Below the pieces are notes generated by a model. That model searched no databases, was not told where the DNA came from, and was given only the letters and a program-made list of their open reading frames with translations. A program made the position numbers and the translations under genes. A stretch of 64,000 bases of DNA from the NCBI GenBank assembly GCA_000720995.1, contig JOEL01000026.1:17565-81564 (forward strand), written 5' to 3'. Below are positions 7,731 to 16,070 of this stretch, in pieces (the first letter of the stretch is position 1; each line of letters starts with the position of its first letter). This DNA is from Streptomyces celluloflavus. GTDB taxonomy: Bacteria; Actinomycetota; Actinomycetes; Streptomycetales; Streptomycetaceae.

Positions 7731-8209
7731 GGCCATCAGAGGAGTGGTCGGCGCGGATGGTGCAGCGGGTCTCCTCGACCCGGGCGTTCGCGCGGCTCGC
7801 GCCGCATGTCGTCCCCGCGCTGGACCGTACGGTGCACCGGCTGACCCGGGGCAGGGTGCTGCTCAGCGCGCGGCTGCTGCCCGGGGCGATCCTGACCGCG
7901 ACCGGCGCCAGAAGCGGCCTGCCACGGCGTACGCCATTGGCGTGTCTGCCGGACGGGGACGGCGGCTGGCTGCTGATCGGCAGCAACTTCGGCCGGCCGG
8001 GGCATCCGGCCTGGACCGGCAATCTCCTCAAGCATCCGGAGGCGGAGATGAATTGGCGGGGCCGGGACATTCCCGTCCGGGCCCGGCTGCTCACCGGTGC
8101 GGAACGGGCGCGGGCCTGGCGGGCGGCGGTCGCGCGCTGGCCCCCGTACGCCGCGTATCAGGCGCGGGTGGCGCGGGAGATCCGGCTGTTCCGGCTGGAG
8201 CGGCGCTGA
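7727..8209 (+). CDS. Deazaflavin (F420)-dependent nitroreductase family protein
   Basis: A 160-aa DDN-family (PF04075-type) split beta-barrel protein. The diagnostic stretch is ILTATGARSGLPRRTPLACLPDGDGGWLLIGSNFGRPGHPAWTGNLLKHPEAEMNWRG, where TxGRKTG..R.TPL and SN.G....P.W..NL..NP bind F420 or menaquinone-like substrates. The GTG start at 7727 overlaps the acyl-CoA dehydrogenase stop (GTGA), so the two are coupled and probably act in one pathway. The N-terminal ~45 residues include a short amphipathic helix. Confidence 0.85.
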   Translation: MRPSEEWSARMVQRVSSTRAFARLAPHVVPALDRTVHRLTRGRVLLSARLLPGAILTATGARSGLPRRTPLACLPDGDGGWLLIGSNFGRPGHPAWTGNLLKHPEAEMNWRGRDIPVRARLLTGAERARAWRAAVARWPPYAAYQARVAREIRLFRLERR

Positions 8210-8637
8210 CCGGACCGGCGGTGCCGGGCCGTCACTCCGGTGCCACACCCGTCCACCGCGGTGCCGTGCTCGCCGGTGGCGGGGGCCGGTGGGCCGCGGC
8301 GTCGGCCGCGGATGCGCAGCGGGTGCCGTGCGTACCCCGGCGGGGCCGGGGGACACCCGCCGTGTGTGCAGTTGTGAAGCCATGTCAGGACGGATGCGGG
8401 GTACGTGCGGGGCGGTATGCGGGGCGGACGGCGAAACTGCCCCGCGCGGTGATTCCGCCGGTGATTCCGGCAGCGTTTCCGTTGGCGATTACGTAAGCGA
8501 TTCCGTGGGGAATTCCGGCAGCTCGGCCGGCTCCGTCGGCTTCGCTGATTCCGGCCGCTCGACCGGCTCCGCCGATTCCGGATCCGCTGATTCCGGGGTG
8601 GTGCCGCCTGTGCGGGCCGTGCCGGCGCTGCCGCCGA
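8210..8637. other. Intergenic, with degenerate GATTCCG repeat tract
   Basis: No supported gene in 428 bp between convergent genes. From about 8450 to 8597 the motif GATTCCG (or AATTCCG) recurs seven times at irregular spacing of roughly 10-50 bp. Frames across it give Ser/Asp/Gly-rich repeats on the + strand but lack a ribosome site and family likeness. Confidence 0.4.
8450..8597. repeat. Imperfect repeat tract, core GATTCCG x7
   Basis: Seven (G/A)ATTCCG cores in 148 bp, several preceded by GCTG or GGTG and followed by GC. It lies just downstream of the TetR stop codon and could be decayed coding sequence or a structured 3' region. Confidence 0.5.
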
Positions 8638-9285
8638 TTATTTCGTCGGCTTCTTGCCGGTGACGCCGAAATGCACCAGCAGCGCCAGATTGGGCTTGAG
8701 TTCGGTCTGTTTGACGCCCCAGCTCTGGAAACCCTTCTGGTGCCCGGCGACCGCGGCCAGCATCGCGACGATCGATCCGGCCATGGCCGCCGCGCTGACG
8801 TCCTTGTCGACCTTGTTCTTGCTCTGGAGCTCCTTGATGGAGTCCGTAAGGGAGTTGGTGACGGCATTGAGGATCTTCATGCGGATCTTGTAGAACCGCT
8901 TGTCGCCCTCGGCCGCTCCCAGGTCGACGACGCGCAGAATGGCGTCGTGGCTGCGCCAGAAGGAGAGGAAGCCGTCGACCAGCTCCTCCGCCGCCTGCCA
9001 GCCGGACTTTCCCACCCAGGAACGTCCCGCGACAAGGCCGGTCAGCTCGGCGCCCTCTTTGGCCATCTCCTCGGCGATTTCGAGGACGGCGCCTTCCACG
9101 TCGGGGAAGTACTGATAGAAGGTAGCGGGTGAAGTGCCCGCTTTTCGGGCCACGTCGATGACCTTGACGTCCCGGTACGGGGATGAACTGAGCATTTCGC
9201 TGAGGCAGTCGAGCAGCTTCTGCCGCGTCGCCTGTCCACGGCGGCCGGCAACTCTGCCGTCGACGGTTCGAACTTGTCCTGTCAT
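8638..9285 (-). CDS. TetR-family transcriptional regulator
   Basis: A 215-aa repressor-type protein. Residues ~18-65 are the HTH: RRGQATRQKLLDCLSEMLSS followed by KVIDVARKAGTSPATFYQYFPDVEGAVLEI. The remainder is an all-helical ligand-binding domain (SGWQAAEELVDGFLSFWRSHDAILRVVDLGA...) with a Lys-rich C-terminus (GVTGKKPTK). Such regulators commonly sense acyl-CoA thioesters. A diverged operator (CTGACGGCATGACAG on the coding strand) covers its ATG, suggesting autoregulation and linking it to the 15-bp palindromes at the acyl-CoA genes. That link is inferred. Convergent with the nitroreductase gene. Confidence 0.88.
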   Translation of the reverse strand: MTGQVRTVDGRVAGRRGQATRQKLLDCLSEMLSSSPYRDVKVIDVARKAGTSPATFYQYFPDVEGAVLEIAEEMAKEGAELTGLVAGRSWVGKSGWQAAEELVDGFLSFWRSHDAILRVVDLGAAEGDKRFYKIRMKILNAVTNSLTDSIKELQSKNKVDKDVSAAAMAGSIVAMLAAVAGHQKGFQSWGVKQTELKPNLALLVHFGVTGKKPTK

Positions 9286-9293
9286 GCCGTCAG
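9279..9293. promoter_or_regulatory. Diverged operator over the TetR start codon
   Basis: CTGTCATGCCGTCAG on the + strand. One arm matches CGTCAG exactly and the other differs at two positions. It spans the initiation codon of the TetR gene. Confidence 0.4.
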
Positions 9294-9663
9294 CTTACCG
9301 AGGGGTGATCGGAGCGCGATTTGACTGCCTGCAAATGGGGAGCGGGGAGTTCGGGATACGGAACCCGGCTTACCGCCCCGGTGGTGGTGCGGGCGGCGCC
9401 CTCGCGTACGGTACCGGCTCTCGGCGGAACCCTTTGGTCCGAACCGGTGAATGGTCTTATCAACAGGCTGTGGACAGTCATGGTGGATAAGTGTGCGGTC
9501 TGTGTGTGCGGTGTGTGTGCGGTGCGTCGGTAAGTCCGCGCGGAAGGTGATGTGTTGGGTGTCGATGTACGACACGCGGTTTCGGTGATCTCATTCTGAG
9601 ATATAGATCACGCGTTCGGATTCCCGTCGGGCGGGGTCCGTGAACCGGCGCTAGCTTGGGCAT
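9294..9663. other. Intergenic between TetR and VOC genes, with nested dyads
   Basis: No gene seen. It contains a TGTG-rich stretch around 9490-9530. Nested inverted repeats also occur: GTGATC/GATCAC (9585-9590 and 9606-9611) enclosing ATCTCA-TTC-TGAGAT (9588-9602). A TAGCTT hexamer 6 nt before the ATG at 9664 suggests a leaderless promoter for the VOC gene. Confidence 0.4.
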
Positions 9664-10428
9664 ATGGCTGCATATGCGGAGGGTGCCCCTTGCTGGGCGG
9701 ACGTCATGCTGCCCGATCTCGGCAAGGGCAAGCGCTTCTACGGCGAACTCTTCGGCTGGACCTTCTCCGAAGGCGCCCCCGAGTTCGGCGGATACACCCA
9801 GGCATTCCGCAACGGCAAAAGGGCCGCCGGGCTGATGCCCCGGGAAAACGCGTCGATGCCGACCGCCTGGGGGCTGTACTTCGCGACCGATGACATCCGG
9901 CGGACCGGCGCCGCGATCTGCGAGGCGGGCGGACGGATCTTCGCCGAGCCGATGCGGCTCGGCGACCTCGGCTCGATGCTGATCGCCGTGGACCCGGCCG
10001 GTGCGGTCTTCGGCGCCTGGCAGGCCGGTACGCACCAGGGCTTCGAGACGGCGCAGGAGCCCGGCGGATACCTCTGGATGGCGCTCCACACCCGCCACCC
10101 CGACGCGTCCGACGCCTTCTACGGGAAGGTCTTCGGCTTCGAGGGCGTCCCCGACAGCCCGATGGCGCGCCCCGGTTTCCTCCCCTGGCGGCTGGCCGGG
10201 CGGCCGGGTGAGATCGGCTGCCGCATCACCATGGGCGAGGGGTTCCCGGCACATGTGCCGGCGCATTTCACCGTCTCCTTCCTCGTCGCGGAGCTGGCGG
10301 CCGCGGTACGGACCGCGACCGGCCTCGGCGGCAGCGTCGTCGTCGAGCCCACGGAGACGCCGGGCGGCCCGTACGCGGTCCTCCGGGACGATCAGGGCGC
10401 CACCTTCGGCGTCATGGCCCCGAAATAA
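9664..10428 (+). CDS. Two-domain VOC (glyoxalase/bleomycin-resistance fold) protein
   Basis: A 254-aa protein made of two tandem VOC modules. Module 1, about 8-120, is CWADVMLPDLGKGKRFYGELFGWTF ... GSMLIAVDPAGAVFGAWQ. Module 2, about 130-254, is GGYLWMALHTRHPDASDAFYGKVFGFEG ... GPYAVLRDDQGATFGVM. This matches the actinobacterial CFP30B-like hydroxylase/glyoxalase family, whose exact reaction is uncertain. There is no Shine-Dalgarno before the ATG; a -10-like TAGCTT ends 6 nt upstream, so translation is probably leaderless. It is monocistronic by spacing. Confidence 0.88.
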   Translation: MAAYAEGAPCWADVMLPDLGKGKRFYGELFGWTFSEGAPEFGGYTQAFRNGKRAAGLMPRENASMPTAWGLYFATDDIRRTGAAICEAGGRIFAEPMRLGDLGSMLIAVDPAGAVFGAWQAGTHQGFETAQEPGGYLWMALHTRHPDASDAFYGKVFGFEGVPDSPMARPGFLPWRLAGRPGEIGCRITMGEGFPAHVPAHFTVSFLVAELAAAVRTATGLGGSVVVEPTETPGGPYAVLRDDQGATFGVMAPK

Positions 10429-10825
10429 CCCCCGGCCGCGCGGAATTACGCCGGTGGCGGCACCGGCCCCGCGGGCGGGTACGGCGGTGCGCCGACGGGA
10501 ACGGCCGGACCGGTGGGACGGGCGGCATACGGGTGGCATACGGGCCCGAACCGGCCGGTATCCCCTCGCGTCCGCTCCCGCCGGATGTATCGCAGCACGT
10601 CGGGCGGGGACCGGGCGTCCGGGGTGACGGGCGGGCCGAGGGCGGCGCGGGAGTGATCCGTGACACGGCGGGCGGCCCCCGGGTTCGCAACCGGTGGCCC
10701 GGCCAGGAAGAATCAGCACCCGTACGGCCGTTTCGGCCGAGCGGTGAGACGCTGCACGGGGCAGGGGCTCTCGGTGGCTTGTGGCTTTGAGAGTCGTTTT
10801 CGCCCCACGGGGAGGTGGCAGGCAA
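10429..10825. other. Intergenic upstream of the kinase gene
   Basis: 397 bp of GC-rich sequence without a supportable gene on either strand; frames crossing it have no ribosome site or family signature. It must contain the kinase promoter, which I could not place. Confidence 0.4.
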
Positions 10826-13441
10826 ATGGTGGAGCAGCTGACGCAGCTGACGCAGCACGATCCCCGGCGGATCGGCCCGTTCGAGGTGCTCGGCCGTCTC
10901 GGGGCCGGCGGCATGGGGCTGGTCTATCTGGCGCGTTCGGCGTCCGGCCGGCGCGTCGCGATCAAGACGGTGCGCACGGAGCTGGCCGAGGACCAGCTGT
11001 TCCGGGTGCGCTTCACCCGCGAGGTCGAGGCGGCCCGCGCGGTCAGCGGCTTCTACACCGCCGCGGTGGTGGACGCCGACCCCCGCGCGGCGGTGCCGTG
11101 GCTGGCGACGGCCTACGTCCCCGCCCCCTCGCTGGAGGAGATCGTCAACGACTGCGGGCCGCTGCCGGCCCAGGCGGTGCGGTGGCTGGCGGCCGGTATC
11201 GCCGAGGCGCTCCAGTCCATCCACGGCGCGGGGCTGGTGCACCGGGACCTCAAACCCTCGAACGTCCTGGTCGTCGAGGACGGCCCCCGGGTGATCGACT
11301 TCGGGATCGCCTCCGGGGTCTCCAACACCCGTCTGACGATGACCAATGTGGCCGTGGGCACTCCGGCCTATATGTCGCCCGAACAGGCCCGCGACTCGCG
11401 CAGCGTGACGGGCGCGAGCGATGTCTTCTCCCTCGGCTCGACGCTCGTCTTCGCCGCCACCGGCCACGCCCCCTTCCACGGCGCCAACCCCGTCGAAACC
11501 GTCTTCATGCTGCTCCGGGAGGGCCCCGACCTGGCCGGGCTGCCGGACGAACTGCGTCCGCTGCTGGAGTCCTGTATGCAGAGGGAGGCGGCCCACCGGC
11601 CGTCGCCCGCCGACCTCCAGTCCCAGCTCGCACCGCATCTCTTCGGCTCCGGCAGCGACGACAGCGGTACGGCCTCGGCCTGGCTGCCGGCCGGTGCGGT
11701 CGCCCTGATAGAGGGGCGGCGCGGCGGCCGTACCTCCCTCCCCAAGGACGACCGGCGCGGCTCGGGAGGCGGTCAGGCGCCGCCGCCGCGGCCCGCGCAC
11801 GCCCCGGCGGGCGCCGCCGACCGGTCCGGCTGGCCCGGTCACGTCGGCGCGGGCCCCGGTGCGCACCGCGGCGGCGATCCCCGGGGCCCGGCGATGCCGC
11901 AGGCCGCGTCGTTCGGCCCGGACCTGTCGCCGGCGCGCGCCACTCCGGTCTCCGCGGCCCCGCCGGCCGCCGCACCACCGCTCGCCCCGCCGCCCGCAGC
12001 GCCTTCCGTACCGCCGCCGTCCGTCGCGCCCGCCGCTCCGGCGGACGGGCCCGGCGGTCCGGTCCGGCTCGGCGGCTCGCCCGCCCCGATAGGGCCGGGG
12101 CCGCGCGCCGCGGACGGCCGCGACCCGCAGCCGCGCGGGCAGGCCGGTGCCGCGACGAACTGGGTACGGCCGCCCGGCGGCAGCCCCCCGGCCGGGGCGC
12201 CGCAGCCCGGGGTGCCGCAGCAGGGCGCCGCCAACGGCGTCCCGGTGGGCGGGGGCCCCGGCGCCGCACCGCAGCACGGCGCACCGGCCGAGCCGCCCGC
12301 CGCCGAACCGGGCCGCTGGCGCCCCTGGCGGTTCCGGATGTCGAACGAGGTGTGGGGCACCCCCGCCGTCGCGGGCGACCGGCTGTACGTCACCTCCTTC
12401 GAGGTGCACGTCCTCGATGTGGCCAGTGGGCGGCGGCAGTTCAAGACCCGGGACGTGGCCTGGACGATGGCCGTCGCCGACGGCCGCATCCACGCGTCGG
12501 ACGGTCCGAGCCTGTACGCCCTGGACGCCGCGGACGGTACCGACCGCTGGCGGCTGAACACCGAGGGCTGGGTCTACGCCCTCCAGGTGGACCGCGGCAC
12601 GGTCGTCACCGGTATGCGCGGTGGCGGCGTCCAGGCGTGGGAGGCCGCCAACGGTGAGCTGCTGTGGGAGATCGGCGGCGCCCAGACCGATTTCGAGACG
12701 GCCGAGGCCGGGCCCGTGGTGCACGACGGCACGGTGTTCGTCCGGGCCGATACGCGGCTCAGGGCGCTGGAGGCGCGGACCGGCGCCGAACGCTGGTCGT
12801 ATCCGGTGGGCGACGCGGCGTCCTGCGGCGGGGTGCCGGTACGGCTGCTGCCCGCACCGGACGGTGTGGTCTACGTCGTGGCCGGCACCCGGGTGCTGGC
12901 CCTCGACATCGCGCGCGGTGAGCTGCGCTGGCATTTCGAGGCGCCCGCGGCGTTCGTGAGCCCGCCGGCCTTCGCGCCGGGTCCGGCCGTCGCCGGCGGC
13001 GGGGTCTACCTGGCCGACTATCTGGGCACGGTCTACGCGCTGGACGCGGCGGACGGCCGCGAGCGCTGGCGGATCGCCACCGAGCCGCGGCAGTCGACCG
13101 AGCCGGTGCTGATCGCGCACGGCGCCGTCCACCTGGGCAGCGGCCACGCCCTCTACACGCTGGACGCGGTGACCGGTACGCCCCGCTGGCGGTTCCAGGC
13201 GGGCGCCGAGGTGATCGGCGCACCGGTCGTCGCCGAGGGCCGGGTGCACTTCGGCTCGGCCGACCACTGCCTCTACACGCTCGACGCGATGGGCGGGCAG
13301 CTCCGCTGGAAGCTGGCGACCGGCGGTGAGATCACCGGCTCGCCGGTGGCGGTCGGCGGTGTGGTCTACGCGTGCAGCAAGGACCGCTGCGTCTACGCGC
13401 TGGACGCGGCGAAGGGGACGGGGATGGCGCGGCGGCCGTAG
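10826..13441 (+). CDS. Ser/Thr protein kinase with C-terminal PQQ-like beta-propeller
   Basis: An 871-aa protein. The Hanks-type kinase domain spans about residues 14-280: GAGGMG glycine loop (26-31), VAIK lysine (47), HRDLKPSN catalytic loop (139-146), DFG (158-160), and [10 protein letters not shown] activation segment end. A ~220-residue Pro/Ala/Gly-rich linker follows. Then, from about 500, come repeated W-type blades such as [37 protein letters not shown] and [18 protein letters not shown], a PQQ-like propeller. I see no transmembrane helix, unlike PknB receptors, so the propeller is probably a cytosolic sensing or docking part. ATG 10826 has GGGAGG upstream. It likely phosphorylates regulatory partners. 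Confidence 0.92.
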   Translation: MVEQLTQLTQHDPRRIGPFEVLGRLGAGGMGLVYLARSASGRRVAIKTVRTELAEDQLFRVRFTREVEAARAVSGFYTAAVVDADPRAAVPWLATAYVPAPSLEEIVNDCGPLPAQAVRWLAAGIAEALQSIHGAGLVHRDLKPSNVLVVEDGPRVIDFGIASGVSNTRLTMTNVAVGTPAYMSPEQARDSRSVTGASDVFSLGSTLVFAATGHAPFHGANPVETVFMLLREGPDLAGLPDELRPLLESCMQREAAHRPSPADLQSQLAPHLFGSGSDDSGTASAWLPAGAVALIEGRRGGRTSLPKDDRRGSGGGQAPPPRPAHAPAGAADRSGWPGHVGAGPGAHRGGDPRGPAMPQAASFGPDLSPARATPVSAAPPAAAPPLAPPPAAPSVPPPSVAPAAPADGPGGPVRLGGSPAPIGPGPRAADGRDPQPRGQAGAATNWVRPPGGSPPAGAPQPGVPQQGAANGVPVGGGPGAAPQHGAPAEPPAAEPGRWRPWRFRMSNEVWGTPAVAGDRLYVTSFEVHVLDVASGRRQFKTRDVAWTMAVADGRIHASDGPSLYALDAADGTDRWRLNTEGWVYALQVDRGTVVTGMRGGGVQAWEAANGELLWEIGGAQTDFETAEAGPVVHDGTVFVRADTRLRALEARTGAERWSYPVGDAASCGGVPVRLLPAPDGVVYVVAGTRVLALDIARGELRWHFEAPAAFVSPPAFAPGPAVAGGGVYLADYLGTVYALDAADGRERWRIATEPRQSTEPVLIAHGAVHLGSGHALYTLDAVTGTPRWRFQAGAEVIGAPVVAEGRVHFGSADHCLYTLDAMGGQLRWKLATGGEITGSPVAVGGVVYACSKDRCVYALDAAKGTGMARRP

Positions 13442-13506
13442 GGCGGGTCGCCGGGCGGGCGGCAGAGCGAGACCCTCCTTCCCGTGGCTCCTCGCCGTGG
13501 TGGCCG

Positions 13507-14367
13507 CTACTCCCGGTCGCGGTCCCGGTCCCGGTCGTCCTGCGGCTCCGGGGAGTCGGGGCGGGGCGCCTGCTGTCCGTGGCCCAGGCCCCACTGCACC
13601 GGAGGCGTGGGGGCCGGCGGCCGCCAGGGTGCGGACGGCTCCGGCGCGACATGGGAGCCCCCTACGGGACCGCCCGCGCCTGGGGCCGGCGGAGGCGGAT
13701 AGGGCCCGCGCTCGTCGTGGCCTCCGGGGTGCCCGGCTTGTCCGGGGCCGTACTGCCCACCCCCGTACTGGCCGCCGTCGTACTGTCCACTTCCGTACTG
13801 CCCGCCGCCGTACTGTCCACCGCCGTACTGCTCGCTGCGGAGCTGACCGTCGTCGTACCGTCCGTCGCCGTACGGGCCCTCGCCGTAGCGGCCGTCGTCA
13901 TACCGTCCGCCGCCGTGCCGCTCGTCGGTGGGCCGTCCGTCGGGCCGCTCGCGGGACCGGCGGCCCCCGCCGCGCATGATCAGCGCGCCGAGCAGCATGA
14001 CCGCGCCGCCGCCGAGGGCGTTGGCCGCGCCGACGCCCAGGCCGCCCGTACCGGCGGTGAGCTCGCCCGCGGCCTGCCCCTGGCGGACCATCCACAAGAT
14101 CGTGAAGCCGAGCACCACCAAGGCCGCGAAGCCGACGAGCAGCCGCGAGCGCAGCGCCACGCCGAGCAGGGTCAGCAGGGCGGCGAAGGCCATGGGGAGG
14201 AAGAGGGAGCCGAGGAGCGGGGCGGAGTTACCCGTGAGGCCGTTGAAGAGGTCCTGGATCGGGACATCGCGCCCGTGACGGCCGTCGTACCAGGGACGGA
14301 AGGGGCTCCAGACGGCGGCCGCCGCTCCGATGAGGGCGATGACGGATCCGAGTACGTTGCGCACCAC
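13507..14367 (-). CDS. Membrane protein with QYGGG-repeat C-terminal tail
   Basis: A 286-aa protein from a GTG start at 14367. Four hydrophobic segments occupy the first ~130 residues (VLGSVIALIGAAAAVW, LLGSLFLPMAFAALLTLLGVAL, LLVGFAALVVLGFTILWMV, ANALGGGAVMLLGALIM). The rest is a charged, Gly/Tyr/Gln-rich tail with tandem QYGGG/QYGSG/QYDGG units (about residues 183-212), then a Pro-rich stretch ending DRDRDRE. The architecture is common in streptomycete membrane proteins of unknown function. The tail is expected to be disordered and cytoplasmic. It is convergent with the kinase gene, ending 65 bp from it. Confidence 0.7.
   Translation of the reverse strand: MVRNVLGSVIALIGAAAAVWSPFRPWYDGRHGRDVPIQDLFNGLTGNSAPLLGSLFLPMAFAALLTLLGVALRSRLLVGFAALVVLGFTILWMVRQGQAAGELTAGTGGLGVGAANALGGGAVMLLGALIMRGGGRRSRERPDGRPTDERHGGGRYDDGRYGEGPYGDGRYDDGQLRSEQYGGGQYGGGQYGSGQYDGGQYGGGQYGPGQAGHPGGHDERGPYPPPPAPGAGGPVGGSHVAPEPSAPWRPPAPTPPVQWGLGHGQQAPRPDSPEPQDDRDRDRDRE
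13735..13850. repeat. Coding tandem repeat (QYGGG units)
   Basis: Imperfect 15-bp repeats of the type GTACTG-CCxxCxxCC on the + strand, encoding successive QYGGG/QYGSG/QYDGG units in the membrane protein on the minus strand. Copy number is likely to vary between strains. Confidence 0.7.
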
Positions 14368-14574
14368 TGGCGTGCCTCGCTTCGAGTCGGCCGGACGTCC
14401 TCCGCGAACGACGCTACGCCTGCCCGCCCGCGCCCGCTAGACGGGAACGTCACCACAGGTCAGGCGGTATCCGGAGGGTGCTTCGGGGACGCGGGAGGCC
14501 GGTCCGGCGGACCGTCTGCGGCACCACCCGGACGACCACCGGCAGCACCACCCGTAACTCAGCGCACCCGTAAC

Positions 14575-15357
14575 TCAGCGCACCCGGAAGTCCGGCGCCT
14601 CCGTGCCGGACTGCCGCCGGGCGCGGAACAGCTCCGCCTGGCGGTCCGGCGGCAGGTTTCCGAGCGCGATCAGCTGCGGGGCGTGTGCCAGCGCCTGCGC
14701 GCGGACCGCCTCCTTGGCGGCCCACAGGGCCCGTACGGTGCCCTGGACCGCCTCGGTCGGCTGCGCGGCGAGGACGGCCGCGCAGCGCAGCGCCGCCGCG
14801 GTCACGGCGCCGGGCTCGGCCAGTTCGGAGACCAGCCCGATCTCGTACGCGCGCGCGGCGCCGAGCCGTTCCGCCGTCCCCATCAGGGACATCCTGGCGA
14901 CCTCCCCGAACGGCATCCGCTGCGCCATGTGGATGGCCTCGTAGGCGCTGACCATCCCGTAGGTGGTGTGCGGGTCGAAGAAGGTGGCGGTGGTGGACGC
15001 GACGATGAACTCGGCCTCGCCCAGGAGGTAGAAGGCCCCGCCGCAGGCCATCCCGTCCACCGCGGCGACGACCGGCTTCCACAGGTCGTTCGTCTTCGGG
15101 CCGATGCGGAGCAGCGGGTCGTCCAGGGAGAAGGGCGAGGCCGGCTGGGGGACCTCGACGGAGCGGTCGATACCGGTGCTGAAGGCGCGGCCACCGGCGC
15201 CGGTGAGGACCGCGGCCCGTACCGCGTCGTCGGAGCGGAACGCCCGCCAGGTGGCGGCGAGTTCGCCGGCGGTGGCCAGGTCGATGGCGTTGTGCCGGGC
15301 GGGCCGGTCGAGGGTGACCAGCGCGACCCCGTCCGCGATCTCCGTACGGACCGTCAT
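14575..15357 (-). CDS. Enoyl-CoA hydratase/isomerase family protein
   Basis: A 260-aa crotonase-fold enzyme that hydrates enoyl-CoA. The oxyanion-hole segments are RPARHNAIDLATAGELAATW with TGAGGRAFSTGIDRS (HNA..FSTGID) and VDGMACGGAFYLLGEAEFIVAS. A catalytic-region Glu lies in MPFGEVARMSLMGTAERLGAARAYEIGLVSE. Its ATG overlaps the stop of the DUF35 gene by 4 bp (ATGA), making it the last gene of a thiolase-DUF35-hydratase operon read leftward. The following 200 bp up to the membrane protein hold no gene. Confidence 0.9.
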   Translation of the reverse strand: MTVRTEIADGVALVTLDRPARHNAIDLATAGELAATWRAFRSDDAVRAAVLTGAGGRAFSTGIDRSVEVPQPASPFSLDDPLLRIGPKTNDLWKPVVAAVDGMACGGAFYLLGEAEFIVASTTATFFDPHTTYGMVSAYEAIHMAQRMPFGEVARMSLMGTAERLGAARAYEIGLVSELAEPGAVTAAALRCAAVLAAQPTEAVQGTVRALWAAKEAVRAQALAHAPQLIALGNLPPDRQAELFRARRQSGTEAPDFRVR

Positions 15358-16064
15358 GGCCGCTCCAGGAGCCAGCGGGGCACGGTCATACCGCCCGGCA
15401 GGGTGTGGAACGCGACCTTCACCGGGGCGCCGATGCGCAGCCGCGCCGGATCGACGGAGTCCAGGGCGGCGTCCGCGGCGGTGACGAGGTTGCCGACGAG
15501 CCGGATGCGCGGGGCGTCGGCCAGCTCCACGAGGATCACGTTGTACGGCGCCTGGGCGGCGTAGGCGGGCAGCAGCGGGGGGTGCGGCCGGACGTAGGAC
15601 CAGATGCGGCCGCGTCCGCTCATCCGCCGCCAGTGGCTGTCGAAGGACTGGCAGTGCGGGCAGCAGGGGCGGGGCGGGAAGCGGGGGGCGTCGCAGGCGG
15701 TGCAGGTCTGGACGCGGAGTTCGCCGCGCGCGGCGTACTCCCAGAACGGTGCGCCGTCCTCGTCGGGGACGGGGCTCAGCAGGTCCTCGTCGGGGACGGG
15801 AAGCAGCAGGTCACCGCCGGTCCCGGGCCGATTGTCAGTGGTGGCTGTCACGATCGTGGTCACGGTCGCACGAGGGGGGTCGGGTGCCATGGATTCACGA
15901 GCGGATGCGTCGGCGGGCTCGGGGGAGCCGGCGGTCTTCCGGGCGTCGGCAGCTTTCCGGGAGTCGGCCGTCTTCCGGGCGGCAACGGCCTTCCGGGTGG
16001 TGCTGTCGGTGGTCTTCCGGGTGGTGCCGCGGGTGCTCCGCCGGGCGGGTTCACCAGTGCTCAT
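15354..16064 (-). CDS. DUF35 acyl-CoA-associated protein with basic repeat N-terminus
   Basis: A 236-aa protein. The C-terminal ~135 residues are a canonical DUF35 module: helix DGAPFWEYAARGELRVQTC, zinc ribbon CTACDAPRFPPRPCCPHC, and OB fold GRGRIWSYVRPHPPLLPAYAAQAPYNVILVELADAPRIRLVG. The first ~58 residues are an unusual Arg/Lys/Thr/Ala repeat (RKTADSRKAADARKTAGS), histone-H1-like and probably disordered. An internal ATG at 15890 (MAPDPPRATVTT) could be the true start. It is sandwiched between a thiolase-like gene (6-bp gap) and the enoyl-CoA hydratase (4-bp overlap), the arrangement expected for a thiolase/aldolase-DUF35 complex. Confidence 0.85.
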   Translation of the reverse strand: MSTGEPARRSTRGTTRKTTDSTTRKAVAARKTADSRKAADARKTAGSPEPADASARESMAPDPPRATVTTIVTATTDNRPGTGGDLLLPVPDEDLLSPVPDEDGAPFWEYAARGELRVQTCTACDAPRFPPRPCCPHCQSFDSHWRRMSGRGRIWSYVRPHPPLLPAYAAQAPYNVILVELADAPRIRLVGNLVTAADAALDSVDPARLRIGAPVKVAFHTLPGGMTVPRWLLERP

Positions 16065-16070
16065 CGCGTC

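Noticed and set aside
8446-8637. A Ser/Asp/Gly repeat protein read across the GATTCCG tract on the + strand.
   Set aside because: No ribosome site, no family likeness, and it overlaps the end of the TetR gene. It is kept as a DNA repeat.
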